Below, one piece after another: positions 43,219 through 55,891 of a stretch of DNA of 64,000 nucleotides (position 1 is the first letter of the stretch; every line of letters starts with the position of its first letter). The stretch is from Sciurus carolinensis (Eukaryota > Chordata > Mammalia > Rodentia > Sciuridae), in assembly GCF_902686445.1 (NCBI RefSeq), contig NC_062220.1:89342143-89406142 (forward strand), given 5' to 3'. The notes below the pieces were generated by a model. It was not told the DNA's origin. It saw only the letters and a program-made list of their open reading frames with translations, and did not search any database. The position numbers and the translations under genes are program-made.

Positions 43219-43230
43219 CAAGATGGCGGC
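43219..43230 (+). promoter_or_regulatory. YY1 consensus site
   Basis: CAAGATGGCGGC matches the extended YY1 motif exactly. It lies in the NOD1 5' intron outside any recognised repeat. Occupancy is unknown. Confidence 0.45.
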
Positions 43231-45844
43231 TGCTGCATCAGCCCAAGCCCAGATCCACAGATAATGCCAGTAGTGGCACCCTTGCCAATCCTTGATGCAG
43301 AGTGTGAGCAAGAAATAAACAGTGCTGGAGCTGCTGAGATCATCTGTCACCGAGACACAGCCACTCCCAGTAATTTGCTGAATACAATTTTAGACAAGAA
43401 GAGCATTCTGGACATGAAGAAACTGAGGCCCGAGATGAGAAGTGATTGTCTAAGGTCAGTGGGATTCGAAGCAGAGCAGGAATAGTTAAGATGTCCAGCC
43501 CGGGAAGCTCACCACAGTCCTCTCTCTCCCTCACGACACTGCAGTTTCTATAGGACAGAAACCCACTACATTAAAGGAGGCATCTCAGTAATCACCTTGT
43601 TCTAAAAAACTTTGGCTTTCGACTCAAAGATCCTGCTAGCCTAGAAAGAAAATGCTCAGTGTCCATTTAAACGATAGTTCCTTAAAAGCAAACATACATG
43701 GGGCACAAGGCTCTCCCTGTGCACCTGGAAGTGAAAAGCTCCTCCTGGTTTGGTGAAATACCACAGTGAATCAGATGAGTTTCTTCTGAGTGACAGCAGG
43801 TATATTTTGTCTTTGATTTAGGAGGAGGCTATCAACTCATGGACTGATTTGATATAAGGAATCTAAAGTGAAAAATTAATACCAGCAAAAATAGCACAGA
43901 GCAAAAGTCAACAAAGATGATTTTCAAGTAGGTTTGTTTTTTTTTTTTTTAATCCAAGGACCTCAAAAAACACTATACGGAAGAAATGCTTCCTGATGAC
44001 CTAGATGTTTTACCATTTCCTTTATCTTGTATTTCCCCTTCTTTTCCTGAATCACTGAAAAACACTCTCAGCTCAGCTGCCTCCGTGGAACATTCTCACC
44101 CTGAATGGTGTTTTGATTTCCGTTTCTTAGCAGCAGATGTGTGATGCCAAATGGACGACTCTCTTTCCCACCCCATACCTGCTCCCCATTCAAATGGTTA
44201 CCAAGGGTACCACTATAGACACTGTCTCCCTTTTTGTTAAGATCACACCTACCACTAAAGTCTAACCAGGAGAAACATCTACAGCAAAGCTAGAACTTGC
44301 TATACTTGCCAAATGGGCTTCCAGAACATTCTGTCTACCACAGTTTTGCACAATTGAAATATAAGATTAGTAGTATTTATTAATTAAACTAAGTTAAAAA
44401 CCATTTTAAAATTAAAAATTAAAAGTTAAAAATCATTTCCTGGCTACCCACCTCAGGGTTGATATTATCCAGATGGCAGTATGTCATTAGGACATTCTGG
44501 CTCCACCAACTTGACAATAACCCCTAACACAATTTGGACATATATCCACACATGCTGAGGTTTGTGGTTGCATTCTCCTTTAGGAAACTACTTCTCTCTT
44601 GAATCACATTCATGGTGGTGAATTGAATGCAAAACCACCTCCCAAGAGCAGTTTTGCAAGTGATGAAGACAATCACGCTGAAATCAGATGACATGAACCC
44701 GGATATTCAGGGATAGGGCGATCGTGTGAATTACTTGGCTCACCACCTTCAAGATACCCAACAGTGAGGCAGGAGGATGATCACATCCCAAGAGCAATCC
44801 AACAGGAAGCTCATGCCCAGCCTATCTTTATACACTCTGCTACAGTTGTATAGGGAACACATACAATCTGTCAACTCACGTGGGTCCTACTTTCTCTGCT
44901 GCATAATCCTCAAAAAACCACAATTTGGGTTTTTTTTTTTTTCTTCTTCTGATTTTCTTGATTGTTTTTTCAATTCATTAAGGAACTTAACCCGGAAAAC
45001 AAGCCCAACCTGGTAAGCCTCAGCCATGCCAGTAAACTATAGGTGCATAAAGTTACAGTGATTACTGGACACTTTGAAGCTCCATTAACACTCACTTACT
45101 TTAAGGATCTGGAAGTACATAGTCCCTCAGAATTTCAAAGCAGATGGAAGCTGGTCAGCCCCTCTCCATATGCCTTCTCTCAGCTTCTCTCCTTTCTTTT
45201 CCCCTTCCCCCTCTCCACCTCTCCTTCCCTCCATCTTTCTCTCATGAGAAAGCACCATATAATCTGAGCCCCAGACACACAGACACTGCCACTCTGCCCA
45301 CAAAAAAAGGAATGCAGACACAGCCAACGTAAGCACTTGGGGTGGGACTGTGATGAAATACAGAACGTCCTTTCACAGCTGCCTGGACCTTTGGAGGAGC
45401 CAAGCAGCTGCCTCTCATTCTTCAGAGTAAGGAACTCCTTTTTCTGGTCAAGAAACCCTGTTCAGAGTGCATGGAGGGCCAGCCCCTCAACTCTGCTGGG
45501 CTCCCAGAGTAGAGTGGAATGTTGTCCTACCCACCCATTTTAGAGATGCAAAAACTGAGGCCATCAGCAGGGCAGAAACTTGTCTGGATTAACCAAAACT
45601 AGAATCCAGGTCTCCTGGTACCAAGGCAGTTGCTTGTTTCGCTTACTTCTGGTTAACCCTTAGCAGGTAAGAGTCCGCCATGTCCCAGTGGGGACTGACA
45701 CCTGTCCAAATGGGTAAAGGGCAGGGGTCCCACCTCACTTTATCCCTCCCCTACAGAAAGGGTGTACTTTATCCCACCCCTCTCAGAGGAGGTGGTACTT
45801 TCTTTCCTACATTGATTATCAGTTGATAGTGGCAGGGAAGGGCA

Positions 45845-46035
45845 GAGACCCTGTAGCTAGACTACCTGGTTGTAATCACTAGCTGTGTGACTCAGGCAAA
45901 TAATGCTACCCTTTTGTGCTTGTGTTTTCTTATCTGCAGAAAAAAAAAAAAAAAAAAGATAATAAGAGCACCTACATCATAGGATCCTACCTCACAGGAT
46001 CACCACGAGGATGCAATGAATTGATACATATTCGG
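45845..46035 (+). repeat. MIR element with an A run inside
   Basis: CACTAGCTGTGTGACTCAGG, GTGTTTTCTTATCTGCAG, an 18-base A run, then GCACCTACATCATAGGATCC and CACAGGATCACCACGAGGAT. Confidence 0.75.
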
Positions 46036-47395
46036 GGTTTAGGTCAGCCCTGATCACACAGTGACCTAGGAGATGGTGATCTAGGCCAGGAATTCTACCA
46101 GGAATCTTTGAGGCTCAGCATTTGACTATAAGGGATGGTGTCCATGTGGTTAGTTATTGTATCTCTAGCACATACAGGATGATAGAGAAAAACTGTCGAA
46201 TGAATGGATCTGGCCCAACTCACTGCCCAAAGCCAGTGCTCACTGAAGAATATGTGCACTTCCATAGTTCATGACCTCACTCAGGGAATGCCAACTGCTA
46301 AGTTTATTAAGTAATCTTAATCTGTAAGTTCAGATTTGCAGGACCAGCATTTCCTATTTGCTCTAAGTCTTTCATATTAGCTGCTGCCTTAAAAAGGTTA
46401 ACCAGAACCCAGCTCTCAGTTTCCAAAGTATTATCAGTACAATCGCTGGCTGCTTAAATACCTATTGCTTAGTAATTAGCCTCTCCCTACAGTGCCTTAC
46501 GGGGTTGATGGGCAACTGTTGATTGACATTTTCCTGGTTTGGTCCTGGCTTTGAAAAACAAAGTTCCAAAAACACCATGCATGGTGTTCATCTCTGTGGG
46601 GTCAATGAATAAAAAACATCATAATAAGGACAGCTGACAGCAAACAACAGAGCCTTGAATCAGAAGCCCAGTCCTGGAACTCAGCAAAGGGATTAAGTGC
46701 TTATGCATAAGAAAGTGCTACACAAGGGACAGATCTGGAAGCCCGAGGACATCTGGAGGTGGTGTTTAGGACTGACACAGAAAGTGTCTGGGGCTTCTCC
46801 AAAGAAAAGCAGTTCACAAGAACAAAATGTATTAGTCACCACAGAAGCCTGAGTTGAAACTTGGCTGTGAGCAAATAAACACTGCTGACTGCTGGCCAGA
46901 GTGCTTAGCTGAAGGCTTGTGTTACCCCATTTGAGCTGGTTACCACAGCCAGCCAGCATCCGGGTCACGAATCTATCAGAGCTCAGCCAGAGAGTACCTG
47001 GCGTTCATGTGCATTGGCCCTGAGCAGCAATCAGACATTGAGCTGATGACAGAACCATAAACTCTGGACCGCCCTCCACAGAGCCCACTCAGTCCGGGCC
47101 AGGGCTGCTTACTGAGAGAGGTCCAAGTTTATGGAGAAGACCCACCAACCAGCCAAGATCCACCTGAGGGAGGAGAATCAGTCCATGCAGATGCCAGAAG
47201 CAAGCCAGCAGGCTCTGGTAGGGGCTTGGCCCAGTACAGGGGAACCTTTTCCGTCACCTGAAAGCTCAAATAAAGAATTTCTTTCTTTCAAACCCCACAC
47301 CTTCCACGTATATGCAAACTCAATTGCTGGTAGTTGAATTTGAGTTTTTTGAAGCAGTAATTTAATGTGAATTTTCAAAGGTGATAGGGTGGGAC

Positions 47396-47598
47396 CCAAA
47401 CAGTGTCTCATGCCTGTAATCCCAGCAGCTCGGGAGGCTGAGGCAGGAGGATCACCAGTTCAAAGCCAGCCCCAGCAACTTAGTGAGTCCCTAAGCAACT
47501 CAGTGAAACCTTGTCGCTAAATAAAATATTTTTAAAAGGGCTGGAGATGTGGCTCAGTGGTTAAGCACCCCTGGGTTCAATCCCTGGTACCAAAAAAA
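47396..47598 (+). repeat. Composite B1-dID SINE with target-site duplication
   Basis: TGTCTCATGCCTGTAATCCC to TCAATCCCTGGTACC. AAAGGTGATAGGGTGGG flanks it on both sides (about 47378 and 47602), an exact duplication showing a recent insertion. Confidence 0.92.
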
Positions 47599-48151
47599 TA
47601 AAAAGGTGATAGGGTGGGGAAAGCATCCCTTTGGGGAATTCTGGGAGACAGAACAGATGTCTGAAAACCTGCCCTGGATGTCCCCTTCCCTTAGCCAGGG
47701 GCTTCCTGGCATTTTGTGTCCACAATGACTGACTCCTGACCCCACTCGCCCAAGCCCCCTTCACTCTTCGGAGTCTTTTTTTCTGCTTTCAGGAACCAAG
47801 GACTAGAAGCCACCAGACCATCCACTGAGGCTCCTGATGAAGACTGCTGTGTACTTCGGAGGACCCCACCCACTCATACTCATCTGACCCAGAAAACTCC
47901 AGAGCTGGTGCTGTGGGCTAGGCACCCCTGGCTCTGAATCCTGGTCCCGCCCTCTTTCACTTTATTCTGAGCCTTGGTTCCTTTGTCTAGAAATTGAAAA
48001 CTGTCATGTCTAACTCCAGAATTGTTTCACACTTTAACACAAGATTTACAAAGCTTAAGAAGTAGGGGTTGCTATGGTTTGAACATTTGTCCTCCAGAAA
48101 GTATGTGCTGAAAACAACCCTCAAAGTCACGTGTTTTCTTTTCTGCTTTTT

Positions 48152-48231
48152 CCTTTTTTTCATGCTGGGGATTGAACTCCAGGCCTCCCAGGTGCCAGGC
48201 CAGTGCTCTGCCACTTGGTTACACCCAGCAA
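48152..48231 (-). repeat. ID-type SINE, reverse copy
   Basis: CATGCTGGGGATTGAACTCC and CAGTGCTCTGCCACTTGGTT, with a T-rich start. Inserted in the MaLR LTR. Confidence 0.75.
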
Positions 48232-48346
48232 AGACATATGTTAATGGTATTTGGAGGTGGGAGCTTTGGGAGGTGACAGGGTCTGGGGGCTCTGTCCTCA
48301 GGATGGGTTAATCTGTCATGGATTAAAGCATTAATGGATTAAGGGA

Positions 48347-48720
48347 TGTTAAGGTTTGGATCTTAAATGTCCCCCAAAGGCCTGCATGCTAAAAGGTCTT
48401 GCTAGCCTGTGGCACTGGGAGGTAGTAACCTCATTTTTAAGAGGTAAGCCTTCATTGGAGGAAGTTTGGTCACTGGGGGCATGTCCTTGAAGGGATATTG
48501 GGACCCTAAACCCTTCCCTTCTCTTTGCTTCACAGTTGCCGTGAGGTGAGCAGTTTCCTCCATGATGCTCCCTGCCATGATGTTCTGCCTCTCCACAGGC
48601 CCAAAGGCAACAGGGCTGAGGGACTAAAAACTGAAACCTCTAAAATTGTAAGTCAAAATCAACATTTCCTCCTTTTAAGTTGATCTCTCAGATATTTTGT
48701 CAGTGTTGGAATCTAACACA
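48347..48720 (+). mobile_element. MaLR-like LTR (inner)
   Basis: TGTTAAGGTTTGGATCTTAA, GGTCACTGGGGGCATGTCCT, TTGCTTCACAGTTGCCGTGA, ending TTGGAATCTAACACA. It follows the rodent MaLR pattern and sits inside the outer LTR. Confidence 0.75.
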
Positions 48721-49216
48721 ATGAGTTATCAAGGGAGTGTGTTAGTTACCATGAGCATTGGTCTGTTATAAAAGCCAGTACGGTGGTCTCTTGTGAGCTC
48801 CCTCTCTTCCCCTCTGCAGAGTGCCTACCAGTAAGCAGGCCCACACCAGATAAGGTTCCTTGACCTTGGACTCCCAGCCTCTGAACTGTAAGAGATAAAT
48901 TATAACTAATTTATAAAGTTCAGTGACAGCAACAGAAAACAGACTAAGATGGGGTTGTTAATTACCTTTTCTTTTTCTTCAACAGCTTCCCACTCACTGA
49001 ACATTAGAATAAAATCTCAAATCCTTACATCTGCATCTTTGGTGCAGCTCCAAGTCCAAGTTGAAGAGGCTAGTTCCTGGAGAAGCAACTCCAGACTCCT
49101 CTGATCCTGGCACAGTTCTGATCCTCGGTGTCACAACATCCTGCTGTTTCCACTTAAAATCTTACTGAAACCGAGCCCCTTTAAAATTAAAAACAACTTT
49201 AAAATTAAAAGCAATT

Positions 49217-49430
49217 TGCTGGGTGTGGTGGTACACATCTGTATTCCCAGTGACTTGGGAGGCTGAGGCAGGAGGATTGTGTTTGAAGCCAGCCTCAGCC
49301 ACTTCGTGAGGCCCTCAGCAACTTAGTGAGACCCTGCCTCAAAATGAAAAATTTAAAAAGGGCTGTGGATGTAACTTAGTAGTAAAGTACATCTGGGCTT
49401 AATCCCCAGTACCCAAAAAAAAAAAAAAAA
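49217..49430 (+). repeat. Composite B1-dID SINE with target-site duplication
   Basis: GCTGGGTGTGGTGGTACACA to TTAATCCCCAGTACCC and a long A run. ATTAAAAGCAATTT precedes and follows it. Confidence 0.9.
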
Positions 49431-49829
49431 ATTAAAAGCAATTTCTCCATAACTGCTCCTTCCCGTCTATGGTTTCCTCTTCCTGAGAATGGAAACCTAG
49501 AAGCTACCGAGCTACTCCCTGGTGGGAGGGTTGGCGGAAAATGATTTGCAACGTGTTTCTGATTAGCACAGCCGCATAGAATCTGTATGTTTATTTCCTG
49601 CCTTTTGTCCCGCTGTTCACATCCTTGAGCCCCTGGAAGATGGGAATTGTGGACCAGAATGGTCTCCTCTATCCCTCAAGGTCATCTTTGCATAAATCTG
49701 TTTTCTTTCACCAATCTCCCCAAATTTAGAGGAAACTTCTATTCCCAGTAATATTACCACAATTGATAACTAAGTATTTTCTTGTTTGCCCACCCACCAC
49801 CTTTGGATGGAAATTCTGCGCTCCCCATC

Positions 49830-50175
49830 TTTCCTCTATTGAGGTCCTAATCCCCAACATGGTAGTGCCTGCAGACAGGGCTGCATCAAAGAAGCAAATG
49901 CATCTTTGGTGGGACATTTGGTTAGGTTTAGATGAAGTGCTGAGGGTGACCCTCTTGACTGATGTCCTTATAAGAAGAGACGCAAGGAAGAGCTCTTACT
50001 TTCTCTTTCTCTGCCACACGAAGACCCAGCAATAAGAAGGCCATTTGCAAGCCAGGGTGATTTCACCTCCGAACCCAAATGCACTCATACCTTCAACCTC
50101 TAGCATTTAGGAAATTAAGTTCTGTTCTTGAAGCCACTTGTCCATACTAATTTGTTATAAAGACAGCTTCCAGAC
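49830..50175 (+). mobile_element. MaLR-like (MLT1-type) LTR fragment
   Basis: CTATTGAGGTCCTAATCCCC, GATGTCCTTATAAGAAGAGA and CTAATTTGTTATAAAGACAG follow the order seen in MLT1-type LTRs. The ends are not clean. Confidence 0.6.
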
Positions 50176-51107
50176 CCCTGCAATCTCCATTTGGCCTGAG
50201 ACTGGGTCTGTTTCATTCACTGCTGCATCCCAAGTGTTTAGTAGACTCCTGGTCCTGGCAGGACCACCTGATGATATTTATTGAAAGGATGTGTTGAAGA
50301 ACTGAAACCCCAAAGAGCCAGTAGGAACCAGGAATTCCAAATAGTTTTCTAACACTCTTCCACACCGGCTGGGGAGCCAGCAAAACACTTCACCCCGCTG
50401 GGAAAGCCAGAAATTGTCACCTCCTTCTCAGAAATGCTAAAGTATCCACCACTTGCTCAGTTGAGAATTTGCTTTTCTGGGCTCCCAGGCTCCATGGACA
50501 TTGGGAAGATGGCCAGATCTCAAGAAGAGGAGAAAGCCACTGAGGTGGGAAGCAGAGGGATGGTGAGTAAGAGATTTCAAACAACGGGGTACACCTAGAA
50601 CAGCCACCTGCGCTTTTGATGGAATTCTATTTTAAATACAGTCACTGTCCACCTGAGTCCCATCCTTGGAACTTCTGGGGCTGTTTTCTGTGCTCCTAAA
50701 CACCTCCACACCTGTCTGGGTAAAGATATGCATTATTGCACCCAGATTAACAATCTCAGTGTGCACAGATGACATTTATTGCAAAACAAACACCATAATC
50801 CATCCTAAAAGTGTCAGTCAATACCAGTATCAGGGGTTTCTGTTTTTCATTTTTCTCTTTTTCAGCTCATATTAGGTAGCACACTACAAGTAATGGTTGA
50901 GGTTTACAAGTTACCCGAGTGCGCAGGAGGAGGAGGTCCCACAGTACTTCATAAGCAGCCATTTCTTTTGGAAGCTGGATCCCTCTGTACAGAAACAGGA
51001 CTCTAGGCAGAACAGGTGCATCCCTGTCCATTACTCAAAGGAGGTGGTGGCCGGGGCGGGAGGGCAGGATCAGCAGAGACTGAGCCCTGCTCACTGTGCA
51101 GCAGGGG

Positions 51108-51310
51108 CAGAGGTTAAGAACAGGGGCCCTACCTACTTCAAGTCCCCGGCACAGCATTTATTCTCTGTCAACTTTGGGCTACTTAATCTAGTGAAGCCTT
51201 AGTGGTTTCATCTGTAAAATGGTGGAGGGGGAATGATAACTACTAGGTAGAATTGTTGGAAAGATTTAATAAGCTAAAACCCCAAATTAAAAGCCCTAAA
51301 GCCTTCCTCG
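51108..51310 (+). repeat. MIR element
   Basis: GCAGAGGTTAAGAACAGGGG, ACTTTGGGCTACTTAATCTA, GGTTTCATCTGTAAAATGGT and AGAATTGTTGGAAAGATTTA. Confidence 0.8.
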
Positions 51311-52924
51311 TGCCCAGGAAGTCAGTGCAAGTGTCTGATGTTATTATTTGGGGTCTACTAAATCAGATGCATTGTCATTTCATTTAATCAAATTAAGCCT
51401 CAAACCAATTTTTCCAGACAGGTGGTTATCCCCATTTTATACCAAAAGCTGGGGCTCATGGGGATCAAGTACTTTATTCAAAGTCACACCAGCCAGACCA
51501 GCGCAGGAACCAAAGCAGTTGTCACAGTTATCATCACCATCACACTCACCAGTTCCTGAGAGCTAACCAGTGTCCTCAGAGCTTCACATAGATTAGCCAA
51601 CAATACTCAAACACCCGGTAAGAAGGGAGTCACTATAACTATTTTATGAAGGTGGACAGGGAGTTGGGGAGGTTAAAGATCTCGGCCAAGGTTATGAGGT
51701 TAGTTAAGGAACAAGGTAAGGGAGGGATCCTCATTCTGACTCTAAAACTCATTTAAGTCCTGCCTGCCTGGCTTTTGTTACAGAGCTCATACCTCCATTG
51801 GAAATCACCGATATGCCTACTTTCATGTTCAGTGAACCCTGGTCTTGCTAAATGGGGTCAGGAATGGCCTTCTCAGTGAAGGGGCCTGTTTTCCTATATT
51901 ATAAAGAGTTAGGCTACCCGCAAGGAAAAAGTCTAGCTTTCGAACACAGTTCTTTCCAGAAGGTTTGGTCCAAGATCATAGAAAGATAATTGGGAATGTG
52001 TTCAAATGAAGCACGGCCATTCTTGTCATTAGACCTTTAATCTTTTGGGAATAAGAGCAACGTGTGATATTCTCCCAAGTGCATCATCTCTCTCACCATC
52101 TAAGGAGTCTCCTCAGCCAGATGTGACTGCCCTATTCAGTTTGCATGTGGTTCCGGAATTACACAGTTAGTACATCCTCCCAGTTCCTCTGACCCCAACT
52201 TATATCATGGTGATGAGACACCAGAAAGGAAAGGGACATCGATATTCTGAAACAAACATACAAGGGATGTTTATTTACTAAAATTAAACATACAAAGGGT
52301 GTAATTTTAATAAAATTCACAGTGAGGGATGAATTATCATATTTTATAAAAATATTAATCTACCAGAACCAGGTGCTAATCTGTTGCTCACTTAGCAATG
52401 ACCTGGCCCCATATCTTGACCTACTTATTAGCCCTTTAAACTATATGTTTTTTCTAATTTAGAGGAAAATCACTTCTCAGCTGAACAAATTCCAAAGTGG
52501 CAATTTACTAGAGAGTAACCTATTGATCATAATGAAGCATAACACAAAATCACCTGGCTGGCTGTAAAGAAGCCATCCCTTCTCAGGGAACTCTGTCCCA
52601 TCAAAGGACCAAGAAAAGATGTCCTCAGAGTAATCGTCTCCCCAGCTGGCTCCATGGGTCCAAAGGCTGGGAGGAAGACAAAGAGGAAGGTGGTGGAGAG
52701 CTTGCCCTGGTCACCTCTGTGTAGTCATCTGCCTAGCTTGTGTGTGACAGTACCAGATAAAACTCAAGTTGAAATAAGAATCCAAGTCAGGATGTCTTGC
52801 TTCAACAATCTTTCTAGCACAGGGTAAAATCCATCAATTAATTGAAATGTCAATGACTACACACCTCTTCCCACTAGAGTCAAATTTGGAAGGAATACTA
52901 TCTATCCTCCACACACTCTTCCCC

Positions 52925-53114
52925 CCACCCCTAGACTGGGGGTGAACCCAGGGGCTCTACTACTGAGCTATAGCTCCGTCCATTTTTATTTTTATTTTTT
53001 TATTTTGAGACAGGGTCTAGCTAAGTTGCCCAGGCTGGCCTCAAACTTGTGATCCTCCTGCCTGAGCCTCCCAAGTCAGTGGGATGACAGGCCTGTGCCC
53101 ACCATGCCAGGCCT
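52925..53114 (-). repeat. Composite B1-dID SINE, reverse copy
   Basis: CTACTACTGAGCTATAGCTC, GAGACAGGGTCTAGCTAAGT, then CTGTGCCCACCATGCCAGGC. Confidence 0.85.
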
Positions 53115-53230
53115 CAAAGAGCATTTGATGCAATGAAGAAGAGTTTTCCTAGAAACAAGTTTAGACCTACAGATGGCTGAAAGGAAGTCCTTGTGTGACA
53201 TGCAACAGACTTCCCCAAGATGTCAAAAGA

Positions 53231-53260
53231 CCAAAAAAAAAAAAAAAAAAAAAAAAAAAC
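53231..53260. repeat. A-run with CCAAAAAACAAAAAA tail
   Basis: About 30 A residues. No SINE body is attached, so it may be the remains of a retroposed tail. Confidence 0.8.
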
Positions 53261-54124
53261 CCAAAAAACAAAAAAAGACCAGAGCCTGAAAACTTGCAAG
53301 ATACCTACAGCTTCTGTGTGGCAAAAATTCAGCACAAGTAGAAATTTTAGCTTTCTAATTTCATCTTGCTAACTCTCCACTCCCCCTAAAGAAAAAGAAT
53401 TATAGAAGAAACTGGTAACTCAAATCCTAGGTTTATATCTTAGATTTTTAACAAATAGTGAACCCCCCCCCTTTTTTGGAGAAAAGATAAAGCCCTGGTA
53501 TCTTGTTTAAATTAATATCAGTGACCACACATACACTATAATACTTACTCTTCATACCTCTAAGACTTCACTGTTCACATTTGTAATGTCTGGTCTAAAC
53601 AGTGTTGCTGCTGTTGCTATCAAAGTGACTGTCACATCACACTGCGTGAATACGAGGGTGAAAGTTTCAACTGGGATGCAGGCATCAGCAGTTGTAGGAT
53701 TTGGGCTTCCTGATCTAGACTCTTGACTGTCTTTGATCATCAAAGAAAGAGTCACTACCCCTAGGCCAAGAGTCGGGAGTAAAACAGGAACAGCAGGTGC
53801 AAGATCTGAGACGGCTGCCAGCAGGCCATACACATGTGTGCCGACATCAGTCCCTGCTGGCAGCCCCTGTTGGAGGCCGCTTTGGGATATAGGAGGCAGT
53901 GGGGTGCAGGAACACTTAAGATTCAGGACAGCTTTCTTTTGTGAAGAAATTCATTCCTATCACATGCAATAAACCTATAGTCTAGAGCCATTAATAAGCC
54001 CTTGATGTGACTGTGGTAGAGAGCTAGTGCTCTGAGGTCCCAGACCTCAAAGGCCTGAGGATAAAGGTCTGGATTCCTCCCCTGAGCTGGGCAGCAGGGC
54101 AGCAGAAGAGCAGGGCACACAGCT

Positions 54125-54324
54125 TTTTGAACCCAGGGGCACTTAACCACTGAGCCACATCCCCAGCACCCCCGCCCCTTTTGATTTGGATTTTATTTAG
54201 AGATCGCGTCTCACTGAGTTGCTTAGGGCCTTGCTAAGTTGCTGAGGCTGGCTTTGAACTTGCAATCCTCCTGCCTCAGTCTCCCGAGCCTCTGGGATTA
54301 CAGGTGTGCACCACCAGGCCTGGG
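54125..54324 (-). repeat. Composite B1-dID SINE, reverse copy
   Basis: GAACCCAGGGGCACTTAACC, TTTAGAGATCGCGTCTCACT, then GGTGTGCACCACCAGGCCTG. Confidence 0.9.
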
Positions 54325-54436
54325 AGGAATAAAACTCTGAAGGAGCTATCTTCTGGATAAACACTATCATCATGTGGCTGCACTAAAAATAAGCAATTGT
54401 TGGACACAAGTTTCCACTATGGTGACTAGTAACTAC

Positions 54437-54640
54437 CAATGACAGAGTACCTGCCATGTGTCCTGCCAGGTACTTGACGCATATCGTGACACTAAAATGT
54501 TAGCCTTAGGAGAGAGCTACTATTTTATTCTTATTCTATAGGTAATCAAATATGGGTTCAGAGAGGTCAAGTAACTTGCCCAAGGTCACATATCACAGAA
54601 GGATCAGAATCAGAATTTGGACTTAGGGTTAGTGGTCTCC
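54437..54640 (+). repeat. MIR/L2-type ancient repeat
   Basis: GAGTACCTGCCATGTGTCCT, TCAGAGAGGTCAAGTAACTT and GCCCAAGGTCACATATCACA are the conserved core words of L2/MIR-type repeats. Confidence 0.65.
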
Positions 54641-55284
54641 AAGTTTGAACATATTCCTCCATTCCCACTCTTCTTGCAACCTTTGAGAGACCCTTCTTAT
54701 ACCTGGGGAGTTGCCTGTCCCTTGTCCAATGGCTCCGCTTGCCTGAGTTACAGCTATCTGTCCCTGGGGTCTACCCCCAGATGAGTATAGAGAATCTACT
54801 TCTAACTCCTAATATCTGAGGCAGAGAATTATTCTCCAATCTTGACTGGTAAATCTTGAACAGAGCTTTCAGGGAAGACCAGCCCCACCCTCAGGCAAGC
54901 ACACCTCTGGCTTAACCCTTGGGGCCCAAGGAGCTGAAGTTGTCAAGGATTCACTTGGCTTCCCAAGACTTAGTTTCGAATACCAACAATCCAGGCATTT
55001 CACAGACTGAAGAACCAAAGGGGCATCATTAAGCATTCTCATTGTTTATTTCCCACAGTATGTCAAAAGACTGTACACTTGAGGCATTTTTGAATATGAT
55101 AATCAGAGACCCTGCCAAACAGTCTCATTTCCTCATTTTGTAACCCATGAACACCAAGAGAAGTCCTGCCCCAGACTCAGGGCCTAGCAGGACACTGGAA
55201 TAAAGGTACCCAGGATCCCTCCCCTGAGCAGGGCAGTAGGGCATACAGTTTTGGTTTTGGTTTTTGGTTTTGGTTTTGGTTTTT

Positions 55285-55440
55285 TTTTTTTTTTTTTTTT
55301 TTTTTTGGGGGGGGGGGTTGGTACCAGGGATTGAATTCAGGGACACTTAACCACTGAGTCACATCCCCAGCGTGGGCCCCCCCCCACCCCTTTTGGTATT
55401 TTATTTAGAGACGAGGTCACACTGAGTCGCTCAGTCTGCT
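55285..55440 (-). repeat. Composite B1-dID SINE, reverse, truncated
   Basis: After GGTTTT repeats and a long T/G run it reads GTACCAGGGATTGAATTCAG, CACTGAGTCACATCCCCAGC, then GAGACGAGGTCACACTGAGT and stops at the start of the B1 half. It lies 250 bp from the CpG island. Confidence 0.8.
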
Positions 55441-55891
55441 GGCTAGCCTCCAGGAAGGCCCCCATCCGCCCTCCCAACTTTCTCTTGGCAGCCCCCCTTG
55501 GGCCTCGGGTTCCTAACTCCGGTGCACTTTGGAATCATCCAGGGAACTTTTCAACAACACAGAGGCCTGGGTTCTACCCTAGAGATTCTGACTGAATTGA
55601 TCTAGGGTGTGGCCTGGGCATCTGGATGTTTAAAATGTCCCCCAGGTGACTCTAAAGTGCTGAGAAGGCCCACGTAAGACCACGGCGGGGTAAACGTTTC
55701 CGCTGACTCTGCAGTTTCTGAACGTTCGAGGTGTTCCTCAAACTCCCGGGTTTCTCCACCTCGTTCCACCGGGAGCTCTTCAGAGCACCGTTGTGTTCCA
55801 CCCGCAAGCAGATCTCGCCTCCCTGCGCCTCCTCGCCTGCGGCGCCCGAGACCCCAGATAACGTTTCTCCGCGCGAACCCCCAAGACTTAC

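Larger units (their letters stand above)
48070..48960 (+). mobile_element. MaLR-like LTR (outer), interrupted by a SINE and another MaLR LTR
   Basis: It starts GCTATGGTTTGAACATTTGT and ends AACAGAAAACAGACTAAGAT, the typical start and end of ERVL-MaLR LTRs. The parts GGTATTTGGAGGTGGGAGCT and TTATAAAAGCCAGTACGG lie between. An ID copy (48152-48231) and a second LTR (48347-48720) split it. Confidence 0.7.
36410..55891 (-). other. NOD1: NOD1 5' intron region (about 19.5 kb), repeats and unassigned noncoding exons
   Basis: No coding sequence is supported here. It holds an inverted retroviral remnant (37.6-38.9 kb), composite SINEs, MIR elements, MaLR LTRs and long unique stretches. 36410-37618, 40132-41400, 42000-45840, 46036-47395, 50176-51100, 51311-52920 and 53260-54120 show no repeat or gene that I recognise apart from short homopolymer runs. 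One or two noncoding 5' exons of NOD1 probably hide here but cannot be picked out from sequence alone. Confidence 0.7.
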
